From: JAVBNJ01 sp031551625
GTDB taxonomy: Bacteria > Bacteroidota > Bacteroidia > Bacteroidales > UBA932
Length of the DNA: 13,184 bases
Direction: 5' to 3'
Assembly (NCBI GenBank): GCA_031551625.1
Contig: JAVBNJ010000078.1
Location: 1 to 13,184 of the forward strand
Shown here: positions 1 through 6,497 of the stretch, in pieces
Numbering within the stretch: position 1 is the first letter of the stretch
Layout of the letters: each line of letters opens with the position of its first letter
Translations under genes and position numbers: made by a program
The notes under the pieces: generated by a model
Told to the model about the DNA's origin: nothing
Databases searched by the model: none
The model's input: only the letters and a program-made list of their open reading frames with translations

Positions 1-1
1 T

Positions 2-331
2 GCCAATCCGCCGGCTGGCGGCATGTTTAACTGGTGCGCCACAGCTTCAGACTATCCGCCCAACTTGCAATTTCCGTCGAATACGGAAATCAATAAAGTA
101 ATGCTGCACGGCACACCGCCTTTTGTGTTGACGGATAGCGGCGGCAGTGTAACGACTATTAACAATGCAGCCCCTTATACGTTTTACAATGTGCAAAATA
201 AAATTTATACGGCCATTACTGACCGAACGAATTGCCCGGGCATTGTAAACTGTACGTCCAGCAGTTCCGCTACGTTGATGTGCTTGGGTAGTACGCCGGC
301 CTTAAAGGTAGAGTATAACATAAATAACTAA
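2..331 (+). CDS. C-terminal end of an unidentified, probably secreted protein (5' end outside window)
   Basis: The frame is open from the first bases of the window, so the ATG at 23 is very likely an internal Met and this is the last ~109 residues of a longer gene. The visible part is rich in Ser, Thr, Asn and Gly, has four Cys, and contains short beta-strand-like stretches. This composition is typical of surface or secreted Bacteroidota proteins and like that of the next gene. I see no type IX secretion sorting domain, FISUMP motif or catalytic motif, and the protein ends with ALKVEYNINN and TAA at 329-331. The next gene starts 39 nt later on the same strand, so the two may be co-transcribed. 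I do not recognise a family. Neighbourhood suggests another Ig-like or FISUMP-type exported protein, but that is inference. Confidence 0.6.
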   Translation, partial: ANPPAGGMFNWCATASDYPPNLQFPSNTEINKVMLHGTPPFVLTDSGGSVTTINNAAPYTFYNVQNKIYTAITDRTNCPGIVNCTSSSSATLMCLGSTPALKVEYNINN

Positions 332-370
332 ACAACCAACATTACTATAAACGATCTAAGAAATACGATT

Positions 371-1915
371 ATGAAAAAAAACATTCTTGCAGCACTATTA
401 TTCATCTCCTTTTTAGGGATAGGGAATTTCTTGCGGGCGCAGGAGACGCTTCAGGTCCGTTGTACGCAAAGCGTTACCCTTATACCAGCGGGCGGCAGTT
501 TGGGTACCAATGCCCAATGGAAATGGTATACGGGTTCCTGTGGCGGTACGCCGGTACACATTGGTGACAGCTATACGGTAGCGCCCACGACCAACAGTAC
601 GTATTATGTGCGGGCGGAAGGTTCCTGCGGTACGACCACCTGCCGCACCATTGCTGTTATGGTACTTTCACCGAGCGTTACGATTTCCAAAAAGGCCAGT
701 CATGCTACTGACGGATACAATATGACCTTTACCGCGGAGGTGTTCCCTACTGGCGGCACGCTAACCTGGAACCAAGCCTCTTTCATTTCCCCGCCCACCG
801 GTGCGGATTATGCCGCTACGGCTACCATGACGGCTGCCGCGGCGACTTACGTGCCCAGCTCCAAATCACCTTCGGCTGTTGCTTACCGGGTAGTTGCCAC
901 GTATAAGGTGGGTTCCGGCGGTGCCGGGTGTTCTGCTACTGCCAGCAACTACACTTATTATCAGGCTACCTGTCCTTATACTGGAACCGACTTGGTTGCC
1001 GGAAGTTGCTACCGGGCGGGCGATAAGACTGCACTAAACTGGCGGGCAAAAATCAATGACCCTCGTGTAACTACCGACCTGAATGCTTCCCAAGGGCGAA
1101 AATACTATGATATAGTCCAAGCGGCAGATGATCGATGGTGGTTGGCGCAGAACCTCGACTACCGGGTAGGCTTGACTTTCCGCCAGGCTGCCAATAGTCC
1201 TAGTACCGTTACAGGCAGTAATCTCGCTCTCATTGGGAATTTCTGGTGTCCGGCGAGTGGCAACACATCTACTGCTAATGCCAAAGGGTGCGATAATTGG
1301 GGCGCTCTCTATAGTTGGGAAACAACTATGCTATACAACGGGCTTGGCGTCTGGGACGAAACGCTCAACAATAATTATACTTCTGAGACCTCTGCCCCGC
1401 AGGATGCTAACATGCGCATTAACTATGGGCGTAAAAGTGGTAATGCGTCTATTGGCGGTTCTGGTATATGCCCCGATGGCTGGCATGTTCCTACCGAATA
1501 CGAATGGGCAGTGCTCTTTGACAAGACAGCCGGAAGCGGCAACACTTTTATCGAACAGAACTACCAAGAGTGGGCAGGCGAAGACAATAGTAGCGGTGTA
1601 GGCGCTAAATTAAAATCAACTGATTATTGCCCTAGTGGTAATTGTGCCACCGATGAGAATACATCGTGGGGCTACAATGTTAAAATGACCGAAGCGAGCG
1701 ATCTTTATGGTTTTCGTGTGTTGCCGGCTGGCAATCGTGACCGCTTTGGCGCCTCCCTTTCTCAACGCGGCACCTACGCTTACTTTTGGGTATCCTCGAA
1801 TGCCTACGATATAAGTCGCGCCAGATCTTACCGAATTGCTTATGACAAAGGTGATATGTACCGATATTACTACATCCGTGCATATGGCATGGCTGTTCGT
1901 TGCCTGCGGGATTAG
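371..1915 (+). CDS. Secreted Ig-like / FISUMP-domain surface protein
   Basis: This 514-residue exported protein has a lysine-rich start and hydrophobic core, with signal peptide cleavage likely near residue 24 (LRAQ). Residues ~28-98 form an Ig-like module (pattern Y-x-V-x-P-x-T-x-x-x-T-Y-Y-V-R-A, paired Cys). Residues ~100-200 look like a second beta-rich module. Residues ~245-514 are a FISUMP domain: WWLAQNLDY at 256-264, WGALYSWETTM at 310-320, GICPDGWHVP at 365-374, GAKLKS at 411-416, YGFRVLPAGNRD at 446-457, YFWVSS at 471-476, and the hallmark end GMAVRCLRD at 506-514. FISUMP domains are abundant, multi-copy and of unknown function in Fibrobacter and Bacteroidota. Known relatives include DUF1566-like and C-type-lectin-like folds. 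A ligand-binding or adhesin role is inference. The Arg/Tyr/Asp-rich C-terminus resembles retroelement-diversified variable regions (see findings). The start is supported by the signal peptide immediately after it. Confidence 0.88.
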   Translation: MKKNILAALLFISFLGIGNFLRAQETLQVRCTQSVTLIPAGGSLGTNAQWKWYTGSCGGTPVHIGDSYTVAPTTNSTYYVRAEGSCGTTTCRTIAVMVLSPSVTISKKASHATDGYNMTFTAEVFPTGGTLTWNQASFISPPTGADYAATATMTAAAATYVPSSKSPSAVAYRVVATYKVGSGGAGCSATASNYTYYQATCPYTGTDLVAGSCYRAGDKTALNWRAKINDPRVTTDLNASQGRKYYDIVQAADDRWWLAQNLDYRVGLTFRQAANSPSTVTGSNLALIGNFWCPASGNTSTANAKGCDNWGALYSWETTMLYNGLGVWDETLNNNYTSETSAPQDANMRINYGRKSGNASIGGSGICPDGWHVPTEYEWAVLFDKTAGSGNTFIEQNYQEWAGEDNSSGVGAKLKSTDYCPSGNCATDENTSWGYNVKMTEASDLYGFRVLPAGNRDRFGASLSQRGTYAYFWVSSNAYDISRARSYRIAYDKGDMYRYYYIRAYGMAVRCLRD

Positions 1916-1953
1916 TTGCAATCTGAAGGCTGCATGCAACTCTATGTGTGTGC

Positions 1954-1980
1954 TGGCTTGGGCTACTTGTTGCCCGGCCA
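1954..1980. other. Imperfect hairpin between convergent genes, possible weak terminator
   Basis: TGGC (1954-1957) and GGGC (1960-1963) can pair with GCCC (1972-1975) and GCCA (1977-1980) around an 8-nt loop. It lies between the FISUMP gene and truA, which converge here. There is no T-run on either side, so it is not a standard intrinsic terminator. A second dyad, GTTGCA (1915-1920) with TGCAAC (1935-1940), begins at the last base of the FISUMP stop codon. Confidence 0.3.
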
Positions 1981-2011
1981 CTGCAATCACTTGTTGGAGC
2001 AAGCCGCAAAA

Positions 2012-2755
2012 TTAAATCTTTGAATATTGGATTTCCGTTAGTAATAACCCTTTGGCGGGCGCGCTGGTGCCGGCTTCGCAACGGTCTTTTTGTTCGATAA
2101 TGCGGCGTAGGTCGTCAATGGAAATTTTTCCGCGACCTACGCCTATTAATGTACCCACGATGGCGCGTACCATGTTGCGCAGGAAACGGTCGGCTGTAAT
2201 GGTAAACACCAACCCGTCGTCCGTGTCTTCCCACTTGGCGTGTATGATGCGGCAATTATTCGTTTTTGTTTGCGCATGCAGCTTGGCAAAGCTCGTAAAG
2301 TCGGTGTAGTCGAACAGGGCGGCCGCGGCTTCGTTCATCGCCTCCACATCGAGCGGGTAGGGGATATAAGCGGCAAACTCCGTGTTGAACGGATTCTTCT
2401 GTGTGCTCACATAATATTTATATGTGCGTTGCATGGCGTCGAACCGCGCATGAGCATTGGCATCCACTTGCTTTATGGCGTGAATGCAAATGTCGTCGGG
2501 TAGGATGCAATTAAGTTTGTGTACTACGTCTAACCCTTCCGAAACCGTGGCATAGCGCTCGCTGTCGAAGTGCGCTACAAAATCTTTTGCGTGTACGCCC
2601 GTGTCCGTGCGGCCCGCACCGGTGGTTTCAATTGGCTCGTGTAACAGCGTCGACAGGGCCTTGTCCAGCTCGCCTTGCACTGTGTGGGCATTGGCCTGCA
2701 CCTGCCAGCCGTGGTAGTTTGTTCCCTTATAACTTAAATAAATAAAATAGCGCAT
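2012..2755 (-). CDS. truA: tRNA pseudouridine(38-40) synthase TruA
   Basis: This cytoplasmic enzyme converts U38, U39 and U40 in the anticodon arm of many tRNAs to pseudouridine, without a cofactor. The 247-residue length is normal for the family. The N-terminus carries the family signature (YKGTNYHGWQ at 9-18, TVQGELDKAL at 25-34). The catalytic aspartate is D51 inside GAGRTDTGVHA (46-56), exactly at the canonical position. RTYKYYV, FDYTDFTSFAK and the C-terminal FLRNMVRAIVGTLIGVGRG stretch are also typical of TruA. The gene starts with MRYFIYL and ends with TAA (complement of 2012-2014). It is transcribed against the FISUMP gene and away from the AT-rich island, with a plausible -7 box just upstream at 2781-2788. 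GC content resembles the Bat genes and not the adjacent island, so this is the native chromosomal flank. Confidence 0.97.
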   Translation of the reverse strand: MRYFIYLSYKGTNYHGWQVQANAHTVQGELDKALSTLLHEPIETTGAGRTDTGVHAKDFVAHFDSERYATVSEGLDVVHKLNCILPDDICIHAIKQVDANAHARFDAMQRTYKYYVSTQKNPFNTEFAAYIPYPLDVEAMNEAAAALFDYTDFTSFAKLHAQTKTNNCRIIHAKWEDTDDGLVFTITADRFLRNMVRAIVGTLIGVGRGKISIDDLRRIIEQKDRCEAGTSAPAKGLLLTEIQYSKI

Positions 2756-2780
2756 AAAACTATTTACTAAATTTAAGATA

Positions 2781-2788
2781 CAAAATTA
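2781..2788 (-). promoter_or_regulatory. Candidate Bacteroidota -7 box for truA
   Basis: Read on the minus strand this is TAATTTTG, a full match to the TAnnTTTG -7 consensus of Bacteroidota sigma-ABfr promoters. It lies 25 nt upstream of the truA start codon, so transcription would begin within about 20 nt of the ATG. I see no clear TTTG -33 box at the expected distance, and the surrounding sequence is very AT-rich, so a chance match is possible. Confidence 0.4.
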
Positions 2789-2978
2789 CATTAAATTTAT
2801 TTTTAATTTGTGTACTAATAAATTAATTCTTATTTTTACTGGTAAGAATCTTAATATTATTCTGTTAATCTTTATTGAAGTTTTAAAATGATATTAAAAA
2901 AAGCTGGTCTTTTAATACATAGTTTATAAGTCTTTAATGGTGTTTTTTGTTCTATTACTAACTTAAAATTAAATTACT

Positions 2979-3650
2979 ATGAAAATAAAAGTTTTCCTTT
3001 TTCTGATTATTGTAGGATTTTTACTTGCAAGGTGTTCCATCTTTGATGATGAAGTAGTATATAGTTGTGACCCTGATATTAATAAAATAGTAAACGCTAA
3101 TATAGCTGTTTATAAAAATTTGGATAGAGCAGAATGGAAAAAATTAGCTCCTGAAATGAAAATACCTGTATACAGAACTTTTTCCTCCGAGAAAAAGCGT
3201 CTATTTTGGAAATCAAAATATAAAGAACTTCAGAATCTAAAATGGACAGAGGCTGAAAAAGCGCATATTGATTTGTTATATTCATTATTAGAAAAGCAAC
3301 CGGATTTATTTGATCAAAACACATTGAAAGATCAGCGTAAAATGGTTTCTTTTACTGTTTTTTGTTATAATTGGAATCAATATGCAGTAGATAGTTTAAA
3401 ATGGGATAAAAAGTTTGTCTATGCTGTTTCGGCATCAGGGGCTGAAATAAAGTCTTCAGAAGTAGCCTATTGGGATAATGATAGTAGTAATACTTGCGGT
3501 TGTAGTCAAAAGAGTGATTGGTGTGATATTGCTGGAGAACTTTATGGGGTGTCAGCGTGTCGCTCACATCCATGCGAGAAGACAAATGATGGATGTGGTA
3601 CTTTGTGGAGATTTTCCTGTGATGGAATATGTAAAAATGCTTATGATTAA
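2979..3650 (+). CDS. Fulvocin C-related cysteine-rich bacteriocin-like precursor, probable lipoprotein
   Basis: This is a 223-residue exported protein. Residues 1-18 form a basic, then strongly hydrophobic, signal segment followed by C19 (LLARC|SIFDDE). This is a lipobox-like site with an unusual Arg at -1. The acidic DDE after the Cys resembles Bacteroidota lipoprotein surface-export signals. Residues ~35-115 are helical and charged (VYRTFSSEKKRLFWKSKYKEL at the core), like the pro-region of proteins annotated as fulvocin C-related. Residues 173-218 hold eight cysteines (C173, 175, 182, 194, 199, 206, 214, 218) with CGCSQKSDWC and GCGTLW. From memory, this closely follows mature fulvocin C of Myxococcus fulvus, a 45-residue bacteriocin with four disulfides. 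Release of a C-terminal peptide is inference, since I see no obvious cleavage motif near residue 170. The gene is strongly AT-rich compared with truA and the Bat genes, suggesting acquisition. The next gene begins 12 nt later and is probably a partner. Confidence 0.75.
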   Translation: MKIKVFLFLIIVGFLLARCSIFDDEVVYSCDPDINKIVNANIAVYKNLDRAEWKKLAPEMKIPVYRTFSSEKKRLFWKSKYKELQNLKWTEAEKAHIDLLYSLLEKQPDLFDQNTLKDQRKMVSFTVFCYNWNQYAVDSLKWDKKFVYAVSASGAEIKSSEVAYWDNDSSNTCGCSQKSDWCDIAGELYGVSACRSHPCEKTNDGCGTLWRFSCDGICKNAYD

Positions 3651-3662
3651 TCTTTTATAGCT

Positions 3663-4100
3663 ATGAAAACAAAATCAATAATTTTAATATTTCTTTTTTC
3701 GGTAGCATTATGGCTATTAGTGGATCTAACTTTTAAATTTATATCGGTACCCTTACTTTTTGCCCCTATGCGAGGTATAGTTGGGTTTGTTGGCTATTTT
3801 ATTTTGACTTGTTTCTTGGTAAATAAGTATAAAGAAAATTTATTGCCTTCAATTATACTGATAGTGCTGTTAATAGGAACCAGTATTTTCTTATTGCCGT
3901 ATAGTCTTATTCATTTACCACAACAATTAGTCGCTTTGGTCAAACTTGTTTCTTTTTTACTGGGAATTTTTACTGGTTATGTTTATAGTTTGATTAAAAC
4001 ACCTACTCTTAGAGTTGTTGTTGTCGTTATGTCATTAGGATATTGCATAGTATATTACTTATGTATATATCCAGCTTGTTTTGAATACGCTACACGTTAG
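3663..4100 (+). CDS. Small polytopic membrane protein of unknown family, possible immunity or maturation partner
   Basis: This 145-residue protein is almost entirely hydrophobic, with about four to five membrane segments (roughly residues 6-25, 39-53, 62-80, 89-110 and 115-137) and short basic loops (NKYKEN at 54-59). I recognise no family and no catalytic motif. Two cysteines near the C-terminus (C134, C139) are not a CxxC pair. It begins 12 nt after the fulvocin-like gene, shares its low GC content, and is followed directly by a strong terminator, so the two form one short operon. Small multi-pass proteins beside bacteriocin genes often give self-immunity or help export, and a redox helper for the eight-cysteine peptide is also conceivable. 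Both ideas rest on position only. An alternative is a membrane domain that has lost a C-terminal extension. Confidence 0.7.
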   Translation: MKTKSIILIFLFSVALWLLVDLTFKFISVPLLFAPMRGIVGFVGYFILTCFLVNKYKENLLPSIILIVLLIGTSIFLLPYSLIHLPQQLVALVKLVSFLLGIFTGYVYSLIKTPTLRVVVVVMSLGYCIVYYLCIYPACFEYATR

Positions 4101-4119
4101 ATGATTTTGCGAAAATACT

Positions 4120-4155
4120 AAAAACCTTAAAAGCGTAAGTTTTTGAGGTTTTTTT
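4120..4155 (+). terminator. Strong rho-independent terminator after the fulvocin-like operon
   Basis: AAAAACCTTAAAA (4120-4132) pairs with TTTTGAGGTTTTT (4141-4153) as a 13-bp stem with one G-U wobble. The loop is 8 nt (GCGTAAGT), and the 3' arm runs into T's up to 4155. It begins 20 nt after the membrane-protein stop codon and separates the AT-rich two-gene operon from the Bat locus. The A-run on the 5' side could give weaker activity on the minus strand. Confidence 0.85.
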
Positions 4156-4178
4156 ACGTAATATTACAAAGATTTTTG

Positions 4179-4186
4179 TACTTTCG
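4179..4186 (+). promoter_or_regulatory. Candidate -7 box for the moxR-bat operon
   Basis: TACTTTCG matches the Bacteroidota -7 consensus TAnnTTTG at five of six fixed positions. It sits just downstream of the terminator at 4120-4155 and 112 nt before the moxR ATG, which is where an operon promoter is expected. The leader would be about 100 nt long and contains two small dyads, TGGTT/AACCA (4204-4214) and GACT/AGTC (4242-4253). No clear -33 TTTG is visible. Confidence 0.4.
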
Positions 4187-4297
4187 CAAGTTGAAAGCTT
4201 TAGTGGTTAAACCATTAATTTTTTAAATCTTTAAACCAAATGACTTTTTAGTCGTCTTAAAAATCGTAAATTCAAAAAACAAAAATACACTTTTTAT

Positions 4298-5290
4298 ATG
4301 GAAACGGTAAATATTAAAGAATTGAACGACCGCATTCAGCAAGAAAGCGCCTTTGTGGACATTGTGAACATGGAGATGCACAAGGTGATTGTGGGGCAAA
4401 AACAATTGATCGATAATTTGCTGATTGGCTTGTTGGCCAACGGACACATCCTTCTGGAAGGGGTGCCGGGATTGGCAAAAACACTTGCCATTAGCACACT
4501 GTCGAGTATTGTCGATGCCAAATTCAGCCGCATTCAGTTTACACCCGACTTGTTGCCAGCCGACCTTATCGGTACCATGATTTACAGCCAGAAAAGCGAA
4601 CAGTTCCAAGTGAAACACGGGCCTGTGTTTGCCAACTTTATTTTGGCCGATGAAATCAACCGCTCGCCGGCCAAAGTGCAGAGTGCAGTGCTCGAAGCGA
4701 TGCAGGAACGTCAGGTAACCATTGGCGAACAAACATTCAAGTTGCCGGAGCCGTTTTTGGTACTTGCTACCCAAAACCCCATTGAGCAGGAAGGTACGTA
4801 TCCGCTGCCCGAAGCGCAGGTAGACCGTTTCAGTCTGAAAGTAGTGGTTACTTACCCGAAGAAAGAAGAAGAAAAATTAATTATCCGCCAGAATATCACC
4901 GGCGATTTTCCGAAGGCTACGCGCTCGTTGAAACCCGAAGATATTATCAAAGCCCGCAACGTGGTGCGCGATGTGTACATGGACGAAAAAATTGAACGTT
5001 ATATTGTCGATATCGTCTATGCTACGCGTACACCCGAAGAATATAAATTAGATTCGTTGAAAAATTTATTGGCTTACGGCGCTTCGCCGCGTGCCAGCAT
5101 CTCGTTGGCTATGGCGTCGAAAGCGTATGCATTCCTTAAACGCCGCGGATATGTGATTCCCGAAGACGTGCGCGCTGTGTGCTACGAAGTGTTGCGCCAC
5201 CGCTTGGGACTTACCTACGAGGCCGAAGCCGAAAATATTACGCCCGAAGACATCATTACCCAAGTGCTGAACAGCGTGGAAGTGCCATAG
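4298..5290 (+). CDS. moxR: MoxR-family AAA+ ATPase
   Basis: This 330-residue cytoplasmic AAA+ ATPase belongs to the MoxR class, whose members remodel or activate von Willebrand A partner proteins. Walker A is GVPGLAKT (55-62), and Walker B is FILADE (114-119) followed by INRSPAKVQ. Sensor 1 is around N160 in ATQNPIEQEG, and an arginine-finger-like R177 lies in EAQVDRF. The C-terminal lid includes YGASPRASISL. Length and motif order are normal for the family. It heads the Bat locus, as is usual in Bacteroidota, with a DUF58 gene next. The start is supported by the METVNIKELNDRI N-terminus directly ahead of the conserved VIVGQKQLIDNLL helix. The ORF closes with TAG, and a 151-nt repeat-containing gap follows. 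Confidence 0.95.
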   Translation: METVNIKELNDRIQQESAFVDIVNMEMHKVIVGQKQLIDNLLIGLLANGHILLEGVPGLAKTLAISTLSSIVDAKFSRIQFTPDLLPADLIGTMIYSQKSEQFQVKHGPVFANFILADEINRSPAKVQSAVLEAMQERQVTIGEQTFKLPEPFLVLATQNPIEQEGTYPLPEAQVDRFSLKVVVTYPKKEEEKLIIRQNITGDFPKATRSLKPEDIIKARNVVRDVYMDEKIERYIVDIVYATRTPEEYKLDSLKNLLAYGASPRASISLAMASKAYAFLKRRGYVIPEDVRAVCYEVLRHRLGLTYEAEAENITPEDIITQVLNSVEVP

Positions 5291-5301
5291 GCCCTCAACC
5301 A

Positions 5302-5319
5302 CCCCTCCACAAGGGGAGG
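5302..5319. repeat. C/G-rich dyad of a dispersed-repeat type
   Basis: CCCCTCC, a short ACAA spacer and GGGGAGG lie 11 nt after moxR, within a CT-rich context (5291-5320). This resembles the CTCCCC..GTGGAGGGG-type sequences that recur in intergenic regions of many genomes. It lacks a T-run, so it is not a classic terminator, though it may form a hairpin in the mRNA. Confidence 0.5.
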
Positions 5320-5404
5320 AGATACAACAGCGATTTTTTAACAGAGTGCTACTTTGAATTAAATAAAATGGCAATTAAATAAAATAGAACAACAGGCGAA
5401 ACTT

Positions 5405-5437
5405 CCCTCTCCTTGGAGAGGGATAAGAGGGAGAGGG
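5405..5437. repeat. Alternative-hairpin element overlapping the DUF58 ribosome-binding region
   Basis: CCCTCTCC (5405-5412), TT and GGAGAGGG (5415-5422) make a perfect 8-bp dyad. A second GGAGAGGG copy at 5430-5437 can pair with the same left arm. This second purine-rich copy ends 4 nt before the DUF58 ATG (5442), where a Shine-Dalgarno would sit. The two pairings are mutually exclusive. The sequence also looks like a member of a dispersed intergenic repeat class. Confidence 0.55.
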
Positions 5438-5441
5438 CTTT

Positions 5442-6320
5442 ATGGTTCATGATTTATTAAAAACGGTTCGTAAAATAGAAATCAAAACGCGGGGGTTGTC
5501 GCGGCAAATATTTGCAGGCGAATACCACAGCGCGTTTAAGGGGCGTGGTATGGCATTCAGCGAGGTGCGCGAATACCAGTATGGCGACGATGTGCGCAAC
5601 ATGGACTGGAACGTAACCGCACGCTTGAACGCCCCGTATGTCAAGATATTTGAAGAAGAGCGCGAACTGACGGTGATGCTATTAATTGACGTTAGCGGTT
5701 CGCGAACCTTTGGTACCACTCGTAAATTGAAACGCGACCTGATGGCCGAAGTGGGAGCAGTACTCTCGTTTTCGGCGTCGCTCAACAACGACAAGGTGGG
5801 CGCGCTATTTTTTAGCGACAAGGTGGAGCGGTTCATCCCACCCAAGAAAGGACGTACGCACTTGTTGCGCATTATCCGCGATTTGGTGGAGTTTGAACCA
5901 ACGAGCGAGCAGACTAACCTCTCGGAAGCCTTGCGCTACCTGACGAATGCAATCAAGAAACGCTGCACGGCGTTCCTGTTGTCCGATATGATTGACCTCG
6001 ACGACGATGGGCGCGTACGCTTTACCGATGCGTTGAAGATTGCGGCTAATAAACACGATTTGGCTGCTATCCGCCTCTACGATCCGCGCGAAACGGAATT
6101 GCCCAAAATTGGTATCATGCAATTGCGCGATGCTGAAAGTGGCCGCGAAATGTGGGTCGATACGTCGAGCCGCAAGGTGCGCAACAACTACGCCGAATGG
6201 TGGCGGGCCGCCGACAAGAGTGTCACGCAAGTGTTGTCGAAATGCCGGGTGGACAGTGTGCGCATAAGCACTGCCGAGGATTATGTGAAACCGTTGGTGC
6301 GGTTGTTTGAGAGTCGATAA
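5442..6320 (+). CDS. DUF58 domain protein (VWA-like, Bat locus)
   Basis: This 292-residue protein of the DUF58 family almost always sits next to moxR genes and is probably a MoxR client or adaptor. The family signature is clear: GEYHSAFKGRGMAFSEVREY (26-45), YGDDVRNMDWNVTAR (47-61), then a VWA-like fold with DVSGS (83-87) in place of the metal-site DxSxS. LLSDM marks a later strand. I see no signal peptide or membrane segment, so it is likely cytoplasmic or peripheral. The ATG at 5442 fits family length and is preceded by GGGAGAGGG. The following gap of 177 nt contains a terminal-inverted-repeat element, so this gene is not tightly coupled to the next one. The call at family level is secure; the exact biochemical role is unknown. 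Confidence 0.93.
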   Translation: MVHDLLKTVRKIEIKTRGLSRQIFAGEYHSAFKGRGMAFSEVREYQYGDDVRNMDWNVTARLNAPYVKIFEEERELTVMLLIDVSGSRTFGTTRKLKRDLMAEVGAVLSFSASLNNDKVGALFFSDKVERFIPPKKGRTHLLRIIRDLVEFEPTSEQTNLSEALRYLTNAIKKRCTAFLLSDMIDLDDDGRVRFTDALKIAANKHDLAAIRLYDPRETELPKIGIMQLRDAESGREMWVDTSSRKVRNNYAEWWRAADKSVTQVLSKCRVDSVRISTAEDYVKPLVRLFESR

Positions 6321-6328
6321 CTTTTTTA

Positions 6329-6478
6329 TCCACGAATTACACGAATGACACAAATTGTGAAACCAAATAAAGTCAATGAAAGGCATTACACGAAATTGTT
6401 GGCTTTGCAAACAAAAAATAGTTTGGGTAATTTTAATTTAGTGTCTCAATTGGTATCTCAATTAGTGAAATTCGTGGA
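6329..6478. mobile_element. Small non-coding terminal-inverted-repeat (MITE-like) element
   Basis: TCCACGAATTACACGAAT (6329-6346) is matched in inverse orientation by ATTAGTGAAATTCGTGGA (6461-6478), at 16 of 18 positions. The ~114 bp between them are AT-rich and hold no gene of their own. Internally TCTCAATT occurs twice, 12 nt apart (6444 and 6456). It fills nearly the whole gap between the DUF58 gene and the next gene. The TCCACGAATT..AATTCGTGGA ends are a recurrent pattern in dispersed short elements. I see no transposase and no clear target duplication. Confidence 0.6.
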
Positions 6479-6497
6479 CAAAATGTTTTATAGTGAT

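Noticed and set aside
23..331. Independent 102-residue small gene
   Set aside because: The frame is open to the window edge upstream of the ATG, so it is more simply the end of a larger gene.
1616..2081. Minus-strand frames of 128 and 133 codons over the FISUMP 3' end and truA 3' end
   Set aside because: They overlap two well-supported genes and have no plausible protein features.
2831..2838. Possible -7 box (TATTTTTA) for the fulvocin-like gene
   Set aside because: It misses the key final G, and the whole region is so AT-rich that such partial matches are expected by chance. No convincing promoter was found in 2789-2978.
3663..4100. Thioredoxin-type oxidoreductase call for the small membrane protein
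   Set aside because: There is no CxxC and no soluble domain in the frame. The idea came only from the neighbouring disulfide-rich peptide.
5805..6410. 201-codon minus-strand frame across the DUF58 gene
   Set aside because: Antisense to a well-supported gene, and it runs into the inverted-repeat element. No domain evidence.
6345..6497. Upstream ATG that would extend the BatD-like gene by 51 residues
   Set aside because: The added residues are encoded by the inverted-repeat element and precede a clear signal peptide starting at 6498.
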